Origin: Patescibacteria group bacterium
GTDB lineage: Bacteria; Patescibacteria; Paceibacteria; UBA9973; UBA2103
DNA: 64,000 bases
Assembly (NCBI GenBank): GCA_004322365.1
Contig: SCTS01000002.1
Coordinates: forward strand, 24,190-88,189
Reading direction: 5' to 3'
A program made the position numbers and the translations under genes. The notes under the pieces were generated by a model. The model was not told where the DNA came from. It ran no database searches and saw only the letters and a program-made list of their open reading frames with translations. This document shows positions 41,679-50,108 of the stretch, piece after piece; position 1 is the stretch's first letter, and each line of letters begins with the position of its first letter.

Positions 41679-43373
41679 TTAAATCACAGCGTCATTCCGC
41701 ACGCACGCCTTCAAAAAAGCAGTGAAAAGCGGGTGTGGTGCCAATGGTCGCGCCTGTAATTCAGGGTGAAACTGGGTACCCACCATGAATGGATGCACTT
41801 CTCGAGGTAACTCTGCAATTTCCATCAAAATACCTGAGGGTGATACGCCTGAAAAAACCACACCTCCCTCTTCAAACTGCGAAATATACTCTGGATTCAC
41901 TTCATAGCGATGACGATGACGCTCTTCAACGCTCTCTGCCGAATATGCATCTCCAGCAATAGTTCCCTTCTTCAAGAGAGCAGGATACACACCAAGTCGC
42001 ATCGTGGCACCATATTTTTCACTTGCAAGAATTGCTTTTTGTTCTGGAAGAATGTCAATGACTGGGTGTGTTGGATTTGAGTCAATTTCTGTCGTGTGAG
42101 AGCCTGGCAACTTTAGAACATTCCGTGCGTATTCTATGAGCATTAACTGCATGCCGTAACAAAGGCCGAAGTAAGGAATTTTCTTTTCACGCGCGTATTG
42201 TATTGCCAAAATCTTTCCCTCAATTCCAGTCTCCCCAAACCCTCCTGGCACAATAATCCCGTGGTATTTCTTCAATGCTGAAACAGACTTCGGATTTTTC
42301 TGGAAATCTTTTGCGTTGACCCATGTAATCTCTACGCGTGCACCCACAGCAGCGGCAGAGAATTTTATTGCTTCTATAACAGAAAGATATGCATCTGAAA
42401 GCACGAAGTCACCTGTATCAAAATATTTACCGACAATTGCTATTTTTATCTCTTTCTTTGCGTTTTTTATCTTTGCAACAAAATTTTGCCAATCAGCTAA
42501 ACCTGTTGCTGGTTTCTTAGGAAGTCGTAGTGCTTTTAAAAGCATTTCCCCTATTTTCTCCCGTTCAAAATTTAATGGCACATCATAAATAGACTCGACA
42601 TCGGGTGCTGAAATAATATGGTCAGCTGAGACATTTGAACTAATGGCAATTTTTTCTTTACGCCGCTGGTCTAACTTCTGCGAAGAACGCGCAATAATAA
42701 TATTTGCCTGCACCCCATAAGAATTTAATTGCTGAACGGCATTTTGCGTTGGACGAGTTTTCATTTCACCCAAGGCTCCTGGAACCGGTAAGTACGAAAC
42801 AAGAATAAACAAAACATCATCAGGGTGTTCAAGTTTCAACACACGAGCGGCTTCTATGAAAAGAGCATTTTGAAAATCGCCCACCGTACCACCTATTTCA
42901 ATGACTGAAATATCAGACCCGTTCTGTTCACTGGCAAGACGAATACGACGAATAATTTCATCTCGCACATGTGGAATCGCCTCTACACATTTACCTTTGT
43001 ATCCAAGATTTCGCTCTTTCTCCAAAACACTCTGGTACACCATACCGCTTGTCATGTAGTCCTCTTGATTCAAAGATACATTTAAGAATCTTTCGTAGTT
43101 GCCCATATCCTGATCCGTTTCAAGACCAGAGCGAAGCACGAACACTTCACCGTGTTCAGTTGGATTCATTGTCCCAGCATCAATATTCAAATAGGGGTCA
43201 ACCTTTACAGCATTCACCTTGTATCCTTTGCTTTGCAAAATGAGTGCAACCGAAGATGTTGCAATACCTTTACCTACACCACTCATCACACCTCCAATGA
43301 CGAAAATGTATTTGTGACGCTTCTTTGAGGGGGCACGACCCGATCTTTTTTTAGTTGATCGAGCGTCTTCCAT
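41679..43373 (-). CDS. pyrG: CTP synthase
   Basis: 564 aa, near the usual length. The N-terminal amidoligase domain starts KYIFVIGGVMSGVGKGIATSS. MNPTEHGEVFVL and the VIEIGGTVGDFQ region follow. The C-terminal class I glutaminase domain has FGLCYGMQLMLIEYAR with the nucleophilic Cys, and GTQFHPELQARP with His and Glu. It aminates UTP to CTP using glutamine. The first 22 residues are a basic extension. A double heptad-repeat gap lies upstream of its start. Confidence 0.97.
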   Translation of the reverse strand: MEDARSTKKRSGRAPSKKRHKYIFVIGGVMSGVGKGIATSSVALILQSKGYKVNAVKVDPYLNIDAGTMNPTEHGEVFVLRSGLETDQDMGNYERFLNVSLNQEDYMTSGMVYQSVLEKERNLGYKGKCVEAIPHVRDEIIRRIRLASEQNGSDISVIEIGGTVGDFQNALFIEAARVLKLEHPDDVLFILVSYLPVPGALGEMKTRPTQNAVQQLNSYGVQANIIIARSSQKLDQRRKEKIAISSNVSADHIISAPDVESIYDVPLNFEREKIGEMLLKALRLPKKPATGLADWQNFVAKIKNAKKEIKIAIVGKYFDTGDFVLSDAYLSVIEAIKFSAAAVGARVEITWVNAKDFQKNPKSVSALKKYHGIIVPGGFGETGIEGKILAIQYAREKKIPYFGLCYGMQLMLIEYARNVLKLPGSHTTEIDSNPTHPVIDILPEQKAILASEKYGATMRLGVYPALLKKGTIAGDAYSAESVEERHRHRYEVNPEYISQFEEGGVVFSGVSPSGILMEIAELPREVHPFMVGTQFHPELQARPLAPHPLFTAFLKACVRNDAVI

Positions 43374-43394
43374 ATCGGACTAGAATAACACAGC

Positions 43395-43482
43395 GAGGTG
43401 CTAGGTGCTAGGGACTAGGTTCAAGGTGTTAGGTTTAATTTCAGAAAAGCTAGAACCTAGAAGCTAACACCTATAACCTTTC
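43395..43482. repeat. Two facing heptanucleotide repeat arrays between ftsX and pyrG
   Basis: Left array 43395-43436: GAGGTGC, TAGGTGC, TAGGGAC, TAGGTTC, AAGGTGT, TAGGTTT. Right array 43448-43482 in opposite orientation: AGCTAGA, ACCTAGA, AGCTAAC, ACCTATA, ACCTTTC. The arrays could pair as a long imperfect stem. Confidence 0.8.
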
Positions 43483-43485
43483 TCT

Positions 43486-44406
43486 TTAGACCGAAAGGTA
43501 CTTCCTCACCGCAAGGAAAGCAGATAGGGCACCAAGAAACGCACCTGCTGATATAAGAACAATGAAGAATATCGGGAAAGCGCCTAGATAGTGCGAGAAG
43601 ATATCTGCACCAAACATTTTTTGAGCTGGAGCCTTTAAGAACCATGCGAGTGGGAAAAATGTAATTAACGCAATAAGACCTGAAACAACACCGTACAAGG
43701 TGCCCTCCACTACAAATGGACCTCTAATATACATATTTGACGCCCCCACAAGGCGCATCACTGATATTTCCTCGCGAGCAGTATAAATAGCCAACCTAAT
43801 TGTATTGAATGTAATCAATATTGAAGCTAACGAAAAGATAAAAATCATAAACCAACCAAACTGTTGAACATAGGTGGTTAGATTCCCCAACTGCGTAATG
43901 ACCGCCTTATTTTGCGCATAGTTCACAGAGCTAATAAAAGGTTTGCCGTTGGAATCATTCAAGTGATCATTAAGAAACAACGCAATGGCTTCATACTGTG
44001 ATGGCTGTTTTGCCTTAATAGCAAGCGCCGCACCAAACGGATTGGAGTTCAATTCATCAAGAGCTTGTAGAGTTAGTTGATCATCCTCGTGACGAAGACG
44101 GAACTCTGCTATTGCATCATCTCTTGAGGTGTATGTAACATAGGCAACCTCAGGAATGTTTTGAAGTACTGTTTTAAAATCAAAAATTGATTGCTCAGAA
44201 GCTGAAGTAACAAAATATACATTTACATCAACCTTATCTTTCACATAGGTGACAAATTCACCCACAAGTGTATTCAAAAACATCAACGAACCGATGATGA
44301 TTAAGGTCATGGTCATCACAAAGATAGATGCAAGCGAAACAAAACTATTTCGCATCACATTCACTGATCCTGCACGCAATACTCTTCTGATATTAGTCCA
44401 CAACAT
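43486..44406 (-). CDS. ftsX: Cell-division protein FtsX
   Basis: 306 aa. A first membrane helix (SLASIFVMTMTLIIIGSLMFL) is followed by an extracellular domain of about 110 residues (VDVNVYFVTSASEQ). Three more helices follow, the last ending FIVLISAGAFLGALSAFLAV. This four-helix ABC3-permease layout with one large loop is that of FtsX. With FtsE it forms the complex that activates cell-wall hydrolases at division. It lies 22 bp downstream of ftsE in the same orientation. Confidence 0.93.
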   Translation of the reverse strand: MLWTNIRRVLRAGSVNVMRNSFVSLASIFVMTMTLIIIGSLMFLNTLVGEFVTYVKDKVDVNVYFVTSASEQSIFDFKTVLQNIPEVAYVTYTSRDDAIAEFRLRHEDDQLTLQALDELNSNPFGAALAIKAKQPSQYEAIALFLNDHLNDSNGKPFISSVNYAQNKAVITQLGNLTTYVQQFGWFMIFIFSLASILITFNTIRLAIYTAREEISVMRLVGASNMYIRGPFVVEGTLYGVVSGLIALITFFPLAWFLKAPAQKMFGADIFSHYLGAFPIFFIVLISAGAFLGALSAFLAVRKYLSV

Positions 44407-44410
44407 ACAT

Positions 44411-44431
44411 TAGGTTATAGGTTTTAGCTTA
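44411..44431 (-). repeat. Short heptanucleotide tract in the ftsE-ftsX gap
   Basis: Units TAGGTTA, TAGGTTT, TAGCTTA in perfect register, occupying most of the gap between the two genes. Confidence 0.6.
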
Positions 44432-45109
44432 CAACACATACCTTCCTTCTTTATCATCCCTCACTACATGCCCATTATCCATCGTGATAACCCTCTTCCC
44501 AAGTGAATCAACAACACCTTTATTATGACTCGTCAGAATGACAGTCGTACCAAGTTCATTAATACGCTTAAGAATTTCAACCACCTGATAGGTGTTAATA
44601 GGATCCAAGTTACCTGTTGGCTCATCCGCAAGAAGCACCTCTGGCTGATTAACAATCGCGCGCCCAATAGCAACCCGTTGGCGCTCACCTCCGGAAAGCT
44701 CACGGGGGAAATTCCATGCTTTATCAGCAAGATCTACAAGCTCTAATACATGAGGGACATCTGCGGCAATCTCATCATCACTCCTCCCTGAGGCCTCCAT
44801 TGCAAATGCCACATTTTCATACGCGGTTTTATTTGGAATCAATCGATAATCCTGAAAAACGGTTCCTATTTTTCTTCGAAGCGTATGGAGCTTATTTTTT
44901 GGTATTTTATGAACATCAGTGGATTCAAAAAAGACCACTCCTGAAGAAGGTGTCTCTTCTGCCAATATCATTTTAAGCAGGGTTGTCTTTCCAGCACCGG
45001 CGTGTCCCACGATAGACGCAAATTCCTTAGGTCCAAACGACAGCGTCACATCTTCAAGTGCGACAGACTTGTCTTGGTATATTTTTGTAACTTTGTCGAA
45101 ATAAATCAT
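44429..45109 (-). CDS. ftsE: Cell-division ATP-binding protein FtsE
   Basis: 226 aa ABC ATPase. Walker A is GHAGAGKTTLLKMIL, the signature motif LSGGERQRVAIGRAIV, Walker B VLLADEPTGNLDP, and the switch His is in ILTSHNKG. GTVFQDYRLIPNKTAYENVAFAMEA is typical of FtsE. It powers the FtsEX complex at the septum. The final residues (NGHVVRDDKEGRYVL) are as in Gram-positive FtsE. It heads the ftsE-ftsX unit. Confidence 0.96.
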   Translation of the reverse strand: MIYFDKVTKIYQDKSVALEDVTLSFGPKEFASIVGHAGAGKTTLLKMILAEETPSSGVVFFESTDVHKIPKNKLHTLRRKIGTVFQDYRLIPNKTAYENVAFAMEASGRSDDEIAADVPHVLELVDLADKAWNFPRELSGGERQRVAIGRAIVNQPEVLLADEPTGNLDPINTYQVVEILKRINELGTTVILTSHNKGVVDSLGKRVITMDNGHVVRDDKEGRYVL

Positions 45110-45207
45110 TCTAGCGAGGGGTTAAGCGATGCTTCGTCGGATCCGTAGGGATCATTTAGTATCTCTGAAAGATGGCAACAGGAAAAGCCACCCTTAAGTA
45201 CATACTA

Positions 45208-46119
45208 CTACAAGTCTTCGCTTGAAATATCAGACTCTGCAACTTTTCCAGATTGCATTGCTTGTATAAATGTATCTAATTCACCCGACAGCACTGCATC
45301 AGTGTCATGCATTTCAACGCCAGTGCGATGATCCTTCACTAATTTATATGGATGGAGTACATATGAGCGAATCTGACTCCCCCATTCATTTTTCACCGTA
45401 CCGGCAATTGAAAGTCCTTTTAACTCACGGGCGCGCTTTTCTTCTTCAAGAATAAATAATTTTGCACGCAACAAAGTAAGCGCACGGTCGCGATTTGCAG
45501 CTTGAGAGCGTTCTGTAGAAGCACGCACCGCCATACCCGTTGGCTTATGCACAATGCGCACTGCTGTTTCTCTCTTGTTAACATTTTGCCCTCCCGCGCC
45601 ACCCGAGCGAGAAAATTGTACTTCTATCTCATCATCTTTTATTTCCAACCCCTCCCCTGGTGCAAACTTTGGCACCACTTCCACGAGCGCAAACGATGTT
45701 TGTCGTTTTGCGTTCGCATTGAATGGCGATATACGCACCAATCGATGCACGCCTGCTTCATGTTTCAAATGACCATAAGCACCAGTACCTGCCACCTCAA
45801 ATGTGACACTTCGAAAACCGCCGTGGTCATTTTCATTGTCGTCAAGAAATGTTACCGACCACCCTTTCTTTGAAGCATGTCCTTGGTACATACGAAAAAG
45901 AATACCTGCAAAGTCCTCGGCATCATCTCCACCAGCTCCTGCAAGAATAGACAATATTGCGGAGCCTTTGTCGTAACGGGTGGGGCCCGCAACAACGGCT
46001 TCCAAATCTTTCATCTCGCGAATCATCTTCTGCGCTTTATCAACATCACTCCAAAAATCAGCGCCTGCCATCGCTGTTTCAATTTCTGTAATACGAGCTT
46101 TTGCTTGTTCGGGAGACAT
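45208..46119 (-). CDS. prfB: Peptide chain release factor 2 (short form)
   Basis: 303 aa, about 60 shorter than E. coli RF2. SRSGGAGGQNVNKRET holds the catalytic GGQ. VRISPFNANAKRQTSFA carries the SPF motif that reads UGA and UAA. GAGGDDAEDFAGILFRMYQG replaces the common GTEAQDWAxML. The N-terminal domain is abridged, with about 60 residues before the core. There is no CTTTGA frameshift site at its start, so the usual RF2 autoregulation is absent. Its presence argues that UGA is a stop codon in this organism. Confidence 0.95.
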   Translation of the reverse strand: MSPEQAKARITEIETAMAGADFWSDVDKAQKMIREMKDLEAVVAGPTRYDKGSAILSILAGAGGDDAEDFAGILFRMYQGHASKKGWSVTFLDDNENDHGGFRSVTFEVAGTGAYGHLKHEAGVHRLVRISPFNANAKRQTSFALVEVVPKFAPGEGLEIKDDEIEVQFSRSGGAGGQNVNKRETAVRIVHKPTGMAVRASTERSQAANRDRALTLLRAKLFILEEEKRARELKGLSIAGTVKNEWGSQIRSYVLHPYKLVKDHRTGVEMHDTDAVLSGELDTFIQAMQSGKVAESDISSEDL

Positions 46120-46130
46120 GAGAATAGAGT

Positions 46131-46165
46131 ACAGCGTTTAGCGTTTAGGGGCTAGGTCTCCGGTT
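46131..46165 (-). repeat. Heptanucleotide repeat tract between prfB and the DUF1653 gene
   Basis: Units ACAGCGT, TTAGCGT, TTAGGGG, CTAGGTC, TCCGGTT in 7-nt register, running from just upstream of the prfB start nearly to the stop of the neighbouring DUF1653 gene. Confidence 0.7.
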
Positions 46166-46170
46166 CCCGA

Positions 46171-46392
46171 TTAGGCTTCACGGAGGAATTCAAAACGAGG
46201 TATTTTTTTCCCTTCAACCACAACCACCTCAGTGAACATTGGCACAGGTCTGATCCATAATCGAGACAAAGTATTTTCATACAATGCCTCGTAGACGACC
46301 ACATCTTCTAAAGTTTCACTATGTTTAGCAATACCAATTACTCTATACTCCTTACCTTTGTAATGACGGTAGATACCGAGTTTAAGAATCAT
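46171..46392 (-). CDS. DUF1653 family protein
   Basis: 73 aa from the ATG at 46392. LGIYRHYKGKEYRVIGIAKH and EDVVVYEALYENTLSRLWIRP with PMFTEVVV are the full DUF1653 pattern, a small beta-barrel domain of unknown function. The start codon lies 2 bp after the encoded CCA of tRNA-Thr, so the message would be leaderless once the tRNA is cut out. An upstream extension of the frame would run through the tRNA and is rejected. Confidence 0.87.
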   Translation of the reverse strand: MILKLGIYRHYKGKEYRVIGIAKHSETLEDVVVYEALYENTLSRLWIRPVPMFTEVVVVEGKKIPRFEFLREA

Positions 46393-46394
46393 TT

Positions 46395-46470
46395 TGGAGC
46401 CAGAGGGCGGAATCGGACCGCCGACCTTCTCGTTACGAGTGAGATGCTCTACCAACTGAGCTACTCTGGC
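46395..46470 (-). tRNA. tRNA-Thr (CGU)
   Basis: Acceptor GCCAGAG/CTCTGGC, D arm GCTCAGTTGGTAGAGC, anticodon loop CTCGTAA, T arm closing GGCGG/CCGCC, then TCCA. CCA is encoded. There is one A-C mismatch at the base of the anticodon loop (31-39). It lies between an HNH endonuclease gene and the DUF1653 gene. Confidence 0.9.
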
Positions 46471-46493
46471 GAATGAGAAGGATAATAGCACAA

Positions 46494-46931
46494 TCAAGCA
46501 AGCAAACGAGCCTTGCCGGCTCGTTTGCTTGGTGCTCTGTTTCTTCTCCCATTTCCTTTGTTAAGAGCCGCGTACGTAGGACTCAATGAATCACAATTCG
46601 GACAAATCAGTCGTAAATTTGATTCTCTATTGCTTTGCCAATTCCCGTCAATATGATCCGCCACCAGAGGCACACGTCCTGTTTTGGAATTCACTTCTGC
46701 CCATCCGCACAAGCAACACTTATTACCAAATTTCCTTCGTAAGTATTTTTTAATCGCATTACTGACTATACCTGTACTTCGTAAACCAGTTCGTTTTCCT
46801 CGTTTCCAATTCTCGATATATACCCGATATTCATGCTCGCCTTGACACACATTACTGCAGTACTTGTAACCGGCACGATCCGGCTCTGCGCCACAAGCTA
46901 GGCATGGAGTTCTGGGCTTCTTAGGATTCAC
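46494..46931 (-). CDS. HNH endonuclease with N-terminal zinc ribbon
   Basis: 145 aa. CLACGAEPDRAGYKYCSNVC is a four-Cys zinc module. Next comes a basic helix (AIKKYLRRKFGNKCCLCGW). The HNH core VPLVADHIDGNWQSNRESNLRLICPNCDS has the catalytic His pair and Asn, with Cys pairs binding a structural zinc. Such stand-alone HNH proteins act as homing or restriction nucleases. It stops 23 bp before tRNA-Thr. Its last codons form a 13-bp stem (46500-46530) that could act as a terminator. Confidence 0.88.
   Translation of the reverse strand: MNPKKPRTPCLACGAEPDRAGYKYCSNVCQGEHEYRVYIENWKRGKRTGLRSTGIVSNAIKKYLRRKFGNKCCLCGWAEVNSKTGRVPLVADHIDGNWQSNRESNLRLICPNCDSLSPTYAALNKGNGRRNRAPSKRAGKARLLA
46500..46530 (-). 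terminator. Hairpin within the 3' end of the HNH gene
   Basis: Arms AAGCAAACGAGCC and GGCTCGTTTGCTT pair perfectly around a 5-nt loop. It overlaps the last codons and lies just before tRNA-Thr. Confidence 0.5.
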
Positions 46932-47022
46932 TAAGCCATTTTAACTCAATATGCGACCTAAAATAATTTAATTACTGGTCGTATGTTGATAAATCTTGAG
47001 CCAATGATCCCGCTCCCAATGT

Positions 47023-47028
47023 TACTAT
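47023..47028 (+). promoter_or_regulatory. -10 box for a leaderless spermidine-synthase-like gene
   Basis: TACTAT lies 7 nt upstream of the GTG start at 47036, with no ribosome-binding site between. This predicts a transcript beginning at the start codon. Confidence 0.45.
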
Positions 47029-47035
47029 TACACCC

Positions 47036-48610
47036 GTGATTGAAGTTGCTATCTTTTTTGCAAACGCAGCGATTCTCGCACTTGAAATAGTTGGTGGTAG
47101 ATCTCTTACTCCTTACTTTGGTTCTTCCGCAGAAGTGTGGGCTGGCATTCTTGCTGTTGTTCTTGCTGGCCTTGCAATAGGATATCGGGCTGGCGGAATA
47201 TTTGCTGATCGTGCAAAAGACGAACAACGCCTCCGCACACTACTAGCAATAACACTCGGAGGTGCGGGTATAGCAATTGCCACAACATGGATGGTAGCTG
47301 ATGCATTTGCAATTGTTGGCACCGCACTAGCACAAAGCGCAGGTCTTACTGTGGGTGCTGCGACAGTTGCACTCTTCCTTTTATTCCCAGCAAGTATTCT
47401 TCTTGCGGCAGTCTCCCCTATTGCAGCAAAAATTCGTATCCGTTCTCTTGCAGACTCTGCGAGTGTCGTCGGACGTTTGTCCGCCATCGCGGCAATCGGA
47501 AGTGTCGCTGGGTCACTCATCACTGGCATTGTTCTCATTCCAAATGTGGGCTCAAAGGAATCAATTATTGGTATTGGAATCAGTCTCATCGTTCTTGCGA
47601 TTCTTCTCAGCACCAAAGGGAAGAGAGTGACTATGACTACTCTCTTTGTTTTCTTTATAGGTGCATTAATAAGTACACACCTAGTCTTCGCTTCAAGTGC
47701 CGCCGGAGCAGTAGTGGGGACACTCGTTGCCGATATCGACACTCGTTACAATCGTATGTGGATTATTGATGCACCCCACAGAGAGGGCGACACATACCTC
47801 CGCGTAGTGCGTACCGACCCAAATAGCACACAGTGCGGAGCACTCATGAAAGGCAATGCTCCAACAGACGCAGATGAAACTCCTATTTTCCAGTACACAA
47901 AAGCATTTGATGCTGTGTTTCGTGCAATACCAGAACCAGAACACATACTCATCATTGGTGGGTGTAACTATTCATACCCCCGACACACAGCGCGTATCGC
48001 ACCAAAGGCCACCATTGATGTTGTGGAACTTGATCCAGGGATGACGGCAATGGCAGAGCGTTGGTTTGGTTTTGTTCGTCCACCTACCATGAACATCTTT
48101 CATGCAGATGGACGCACATTTCTGAATGAGGCGGGCGATGGGAAAAAACAATACGACATTGTTTTTATAGACGCCTATAATTCGATCCTTTCAATTCCCT
48201 ATCAGCTTATGACACAAGAAGCATTCGAGAAATTACGCCATTCACTTGCTCCAGGGGGAATCGTAGTCTTCAATATTATCGGCACCTTTGAAGGCAAGGG
48301 TAGTCCATACCTTGGAAGTGTATTGGCAACCTTGCGTACAAGCTTCACGCATGTGGAAGTATTCCGCATCAAAGATGTACCACTTAGTACTACACAAAAT
48401 ATTATCGTCATGGCGAGCGCCGATGAGATGGGTCGCGAATTACTGACACACGCAATCGGAGAAAGTGGAGTACCGACTCTCACCCAATACCCGGTAACAC
48501 TGCGACGAATGCCTAATGAAAAAATTAATTCTGGCGGGGCACTTGTTCTCACCGACAACTACGCCCCCGTTGAAGCACTGACAAAACCACTTCGAGAGCG
48601 ACGTTACTAA
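47036..48610 (+). CDS. Membrane-fused spermidine synthase-like protein
   Basis: 524 aa from a GTG. The N-terminal 220 residues form about seven membrane helices, with GGRSLTPYFGSSAEVWAGILA and SPIAAKIRIRSLADSASVVGRLSAIAAIGS in the pattern of fused-MFS/spermidine-synthase proteins. The C-terminal domain is a Rossmann aminopropyltransferase-like fold. HILIIGGCNYSYPRHTARI stands in for the usual GGGxG loop, VVELDPGMTAM binds the nucleoside, and YDIVFIDAYNS is the acidic region. The usual GGGDG motif is lost, so polyamine synthesis is likely but not certain. A SpeA-like gene is at 62174. Confidence 0.82.
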   Translation: MIEVAIFFANAAILALEIVGGRSLTPYFGSSAEVWAGILAVVLAGLAIGYRAGGIFADRAKDEQRLRTLLAITLGGAGIAIATTWMVADAFAIVGTALAQSAGLTVGAATVALFLLFPASILLAAVSPIAAKIRIRSLADSASVVGRLSAIAAIGSVAGSLITGIVLIPNVGSKESIIGIGISLIVLAILLSTKGKRVTMTTLFVFFIGALISTHLVFASSAAGAVVGTLVADIDTRYNRMWIIDAPHREGDTYLRVVRTDPNSTQCGALMKGNAPTDADETPIFQYTKAFDAVFRAIPEPEHILIIGGCNYSYPRHTARIAPKATIDVVELDPGMTAMAERWFGFVRPPTMNIFHADGRTFLNEAGDGKKQYDIVFIDAYNSILSIPYQLMTQEAFEKLRHSLAPGGIVVFNIIGTFEGKGSPYLGSVLATLRTSFTHVEVFRIKDVPLSTTQNIIVMASADEMGRELLTHAIGESGVPTLTQYPVTLRRMPNEKINSGGALVLTDNYAPVEALTKPLRERRY

Positions 48611-48631
48611 AATCAGCGGGAGTTCGACTAT

Positions 48632-49627
48632 TTAACGACCTGCAATAAAGGTCGCATCAAATGCCCACGCCGTTGCACGGTCAATCTCTTCTTGAGTAAG
48701 AATATTTTCTTTGAGCAAAAAAGCTTCTTCGTCGGCTAAGTTGGACTGATACATTTCTGGTCCATCAGTATTAATGGTGAACTTCACCCCACTATCAACA
48801 AATGTACGGAGAGTGGAGCGCAATTCATCGACACTTTTAATAATGCTATTTTTCAAATTTGATGTTGGACAAATTTCAAGTGTTATTCCAGATTCACGCA
48901 CAAGCTCCATGAGCGATGGATCTTGTGCTGCTAATACGCCGTGCCCGATTCTCTGTGGCTTTATTGTAGTTACTACATAGCGCATTTCATCAATGGAACC
49001 TTCTTCTCCTGTATGAATAGTGACACCTAAGCCTGCGTCGCGCGCACGGGAAAATAAAGGAGCATGTGCCTCCATAGAAAAATCTGTTACATGAGGACCG
49101 GCAATATCAATACCAACAACGCCGTCCTTAGCGTAGCGAATTGCTTTGTTCAAAATAATCTCATTTTGTTCAAACGAAAAACGACGATCCATCGAAAGAA
49201 GAATACCCGCTTTAACTTGAGGGTACTCTAGAAGTGCACGATCCATCCCCCGGAGTCCTGCACTAATGATGTGATCGAGATCTCGCTCACCAGAGCGGTT
49301 ACGACGCATAGGATTAAAGCGAAGCTCTTGCAACACAATATTGCACTTTCTATATCCCCCACCAATGACTGAGTGCACTGACACCTCAAGAGCTTCTGGT
49401 GATGATTGAATTCTCTCTGTCCACTCAAAGTATTTACGGTCCATTTCTTCGAGCGAAGTGTTTCGCTCGTCCGCAGACATAGTGATCATCGCTTCAAAAT
49501 CCCAATAGTCTTTAGAAGGGAGTTTTATTCCTTGCTGATGAGCAATTGTCCACATAATGACGGGATCCACGGATGAGCCGAGGTGCGAGTGGAGTTCCGC
49601 TCGTTTTTTCATCATGCGGTGCGTCAT
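48632..49627 (-). CDS. Adenosine deaminase family protein
   Basis: 331 aa. RAELHSHLGSSVDP binds zinc and replaces HxHLxG. VTIHTGEEGSIDEMRYV has the catalytic His and Glu. RIGHGVLA and CPTSNLKNS follow in order. NTDGPEMYQS replaces the usual NTDDP with Asp-Gly, so the second Asp is lost. Substrate may be adenosine, adenine or another aminated purine. Its start lies 11 bp downstream of an ATACGAAC/GTTCGTAT hairpin. It ends 21 bp from the convergent spermidine-synthase-like gene. Confidence 0.88.
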   Translation of the reverse strand: MTHRMMKKRAELHSHLGSSVDPVIMWTIAHQQGIKLPSKDYWDFEAMITMSADERNTSLEEMDRKYFEWTERIQSSPEALEVSVHSVIGGGYRKCNIVLQELRFNPMRRNRSGERDLDHIISAGLRGMDRALLEYPQVKAGILLSMDRRFSFEQNEIILNKAIRYAKDGVVGIDIAGPHVTDFSMEAHAPLFSRARDAGLGVTIHTGEEGSIDEMRYVVTTIKPQRIGHGVLAAQDPSLMELVRESGITLEICPTSNLKNSIIKSVDELRSTLRTFVDSGVKFTINTDGPEMYQSNLADEEAFLLKENILTQEEIDRATAWAFDATFIAGR

Positions 49628-49690
49628 ATAGAGATATACGAACCTTGTTCGTATCGTATTTTTATACTATCACAAAGCACTTAAAATTCT

Positions 49691-49709
49691 GAGCCGATGG
49701 TCGGAATTG
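49691..49709 (-). repeat. Duplicated 3' end of tRNA-Thr (GGU)
   Basis: GAGCCGATGGTCGGAATTG is identical to the last 19 bases of the tRNA at 49835-49853, in the same orientation and 144 bp downstream of it. The stretch between also has an inverted T-arm-like segment at 49785-49799. Confidence 0.75.
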
Positions 49710-49757
49710 GCGTCAAGTCACTAAGCTCGAAGACTCACTAAGTGCTTCCTGCCCGAC

Positions 49758-49785
49758 CTCGCCTGCCGTACACGGCATGGCTCCG
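49758..49785. repeat. Hairpin module, copy 1: CTCGCCTG-stem-CATGGCTCCG
   Basis: CTCGCCTG, a variable 10-nt inverted repeat CCGTACACGG, then CATGGCTCCG. The two outer boxes recur exactly at 50747-50782 with a different stem. Confidence 0.65.
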
Positions 49786-49832
49786 GTTTTCAATTCCGAA
49801 CATACGCAAAGCAGTTTGCGTATTCCATTCGC

Positions 49833-49908
49833 TGGAGCCGATGGTCGGAATTGAACCGACGACCCCGTCCTTACCATGGACGTGCTCTACCAACTGAGCT
49901 ACATCGGC
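49833..49908 (-). tRNA. tRNA-Thr (GGU)
   Basis: Acceptor GCCGATG/CATCGGC, D arm GCTCAGTTGGTAGAGC, anticodon arm CGTCC-ATGGTAA-GGACG, T arm GTCGG-TTCAATT-CCGAC, then TCCA with encoded CCA. All pairs are canonical. Confidence 0.93.
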
Positions 49909-50060
49909 GAGTGAGGGAGAAAATAAAGAACTTGTTCTTATTTTTCCCGAACGAAGCCGATGAAAGCTTTGCTTACAGTGGCGAAATTCTTCTTAGAACT
50001 TTGCGAGAAGCTTAGCTTACATCGACCCCCTTATTGTATTTGAACTGCAGGTAGAAAGTA
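49909..50060. repeat. Hairpins and partial tRNA-5' copies upstream of tRNA-Thr (GGU)
   Basis: A stem at 49915-49948 (arms GGGAGAAAATAAAGAAC and GTTCTTATTTTTCCC). TTACAGTGGCGA (near 49974) and TTACATCGAC (near 50018) are degenerate copies of TACATCGGCGA at the tRNA 5' end. No gene is seen in this stretch. Confidence 0.55.
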
Positions 50061-50096
50061 CCATAGAAACAAGGCAAATTCACCTTTTGAGAATGC

Positions 50097-50102
50097 TAAA
50101 AT
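50097..50102 (+). promoter_or_regulatory. Extended -10 box for a leaderless membrane-protein gene
   Basis: TGCTAAAAT, an extended -10 element, ends 6 nt before the GTG start at 50109. No Shine-Dalgarno sequence is present. Confidence 0.5.
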
Positions 50103-50108
50103 ACTCCT

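Noticed and set aside
46393..46497. N-terminal extension of the DUF1653 protein
   Set aside because: The extension would be translated from tRNA-Thr; the conserved domain starts at the ATG just after the tRNA.
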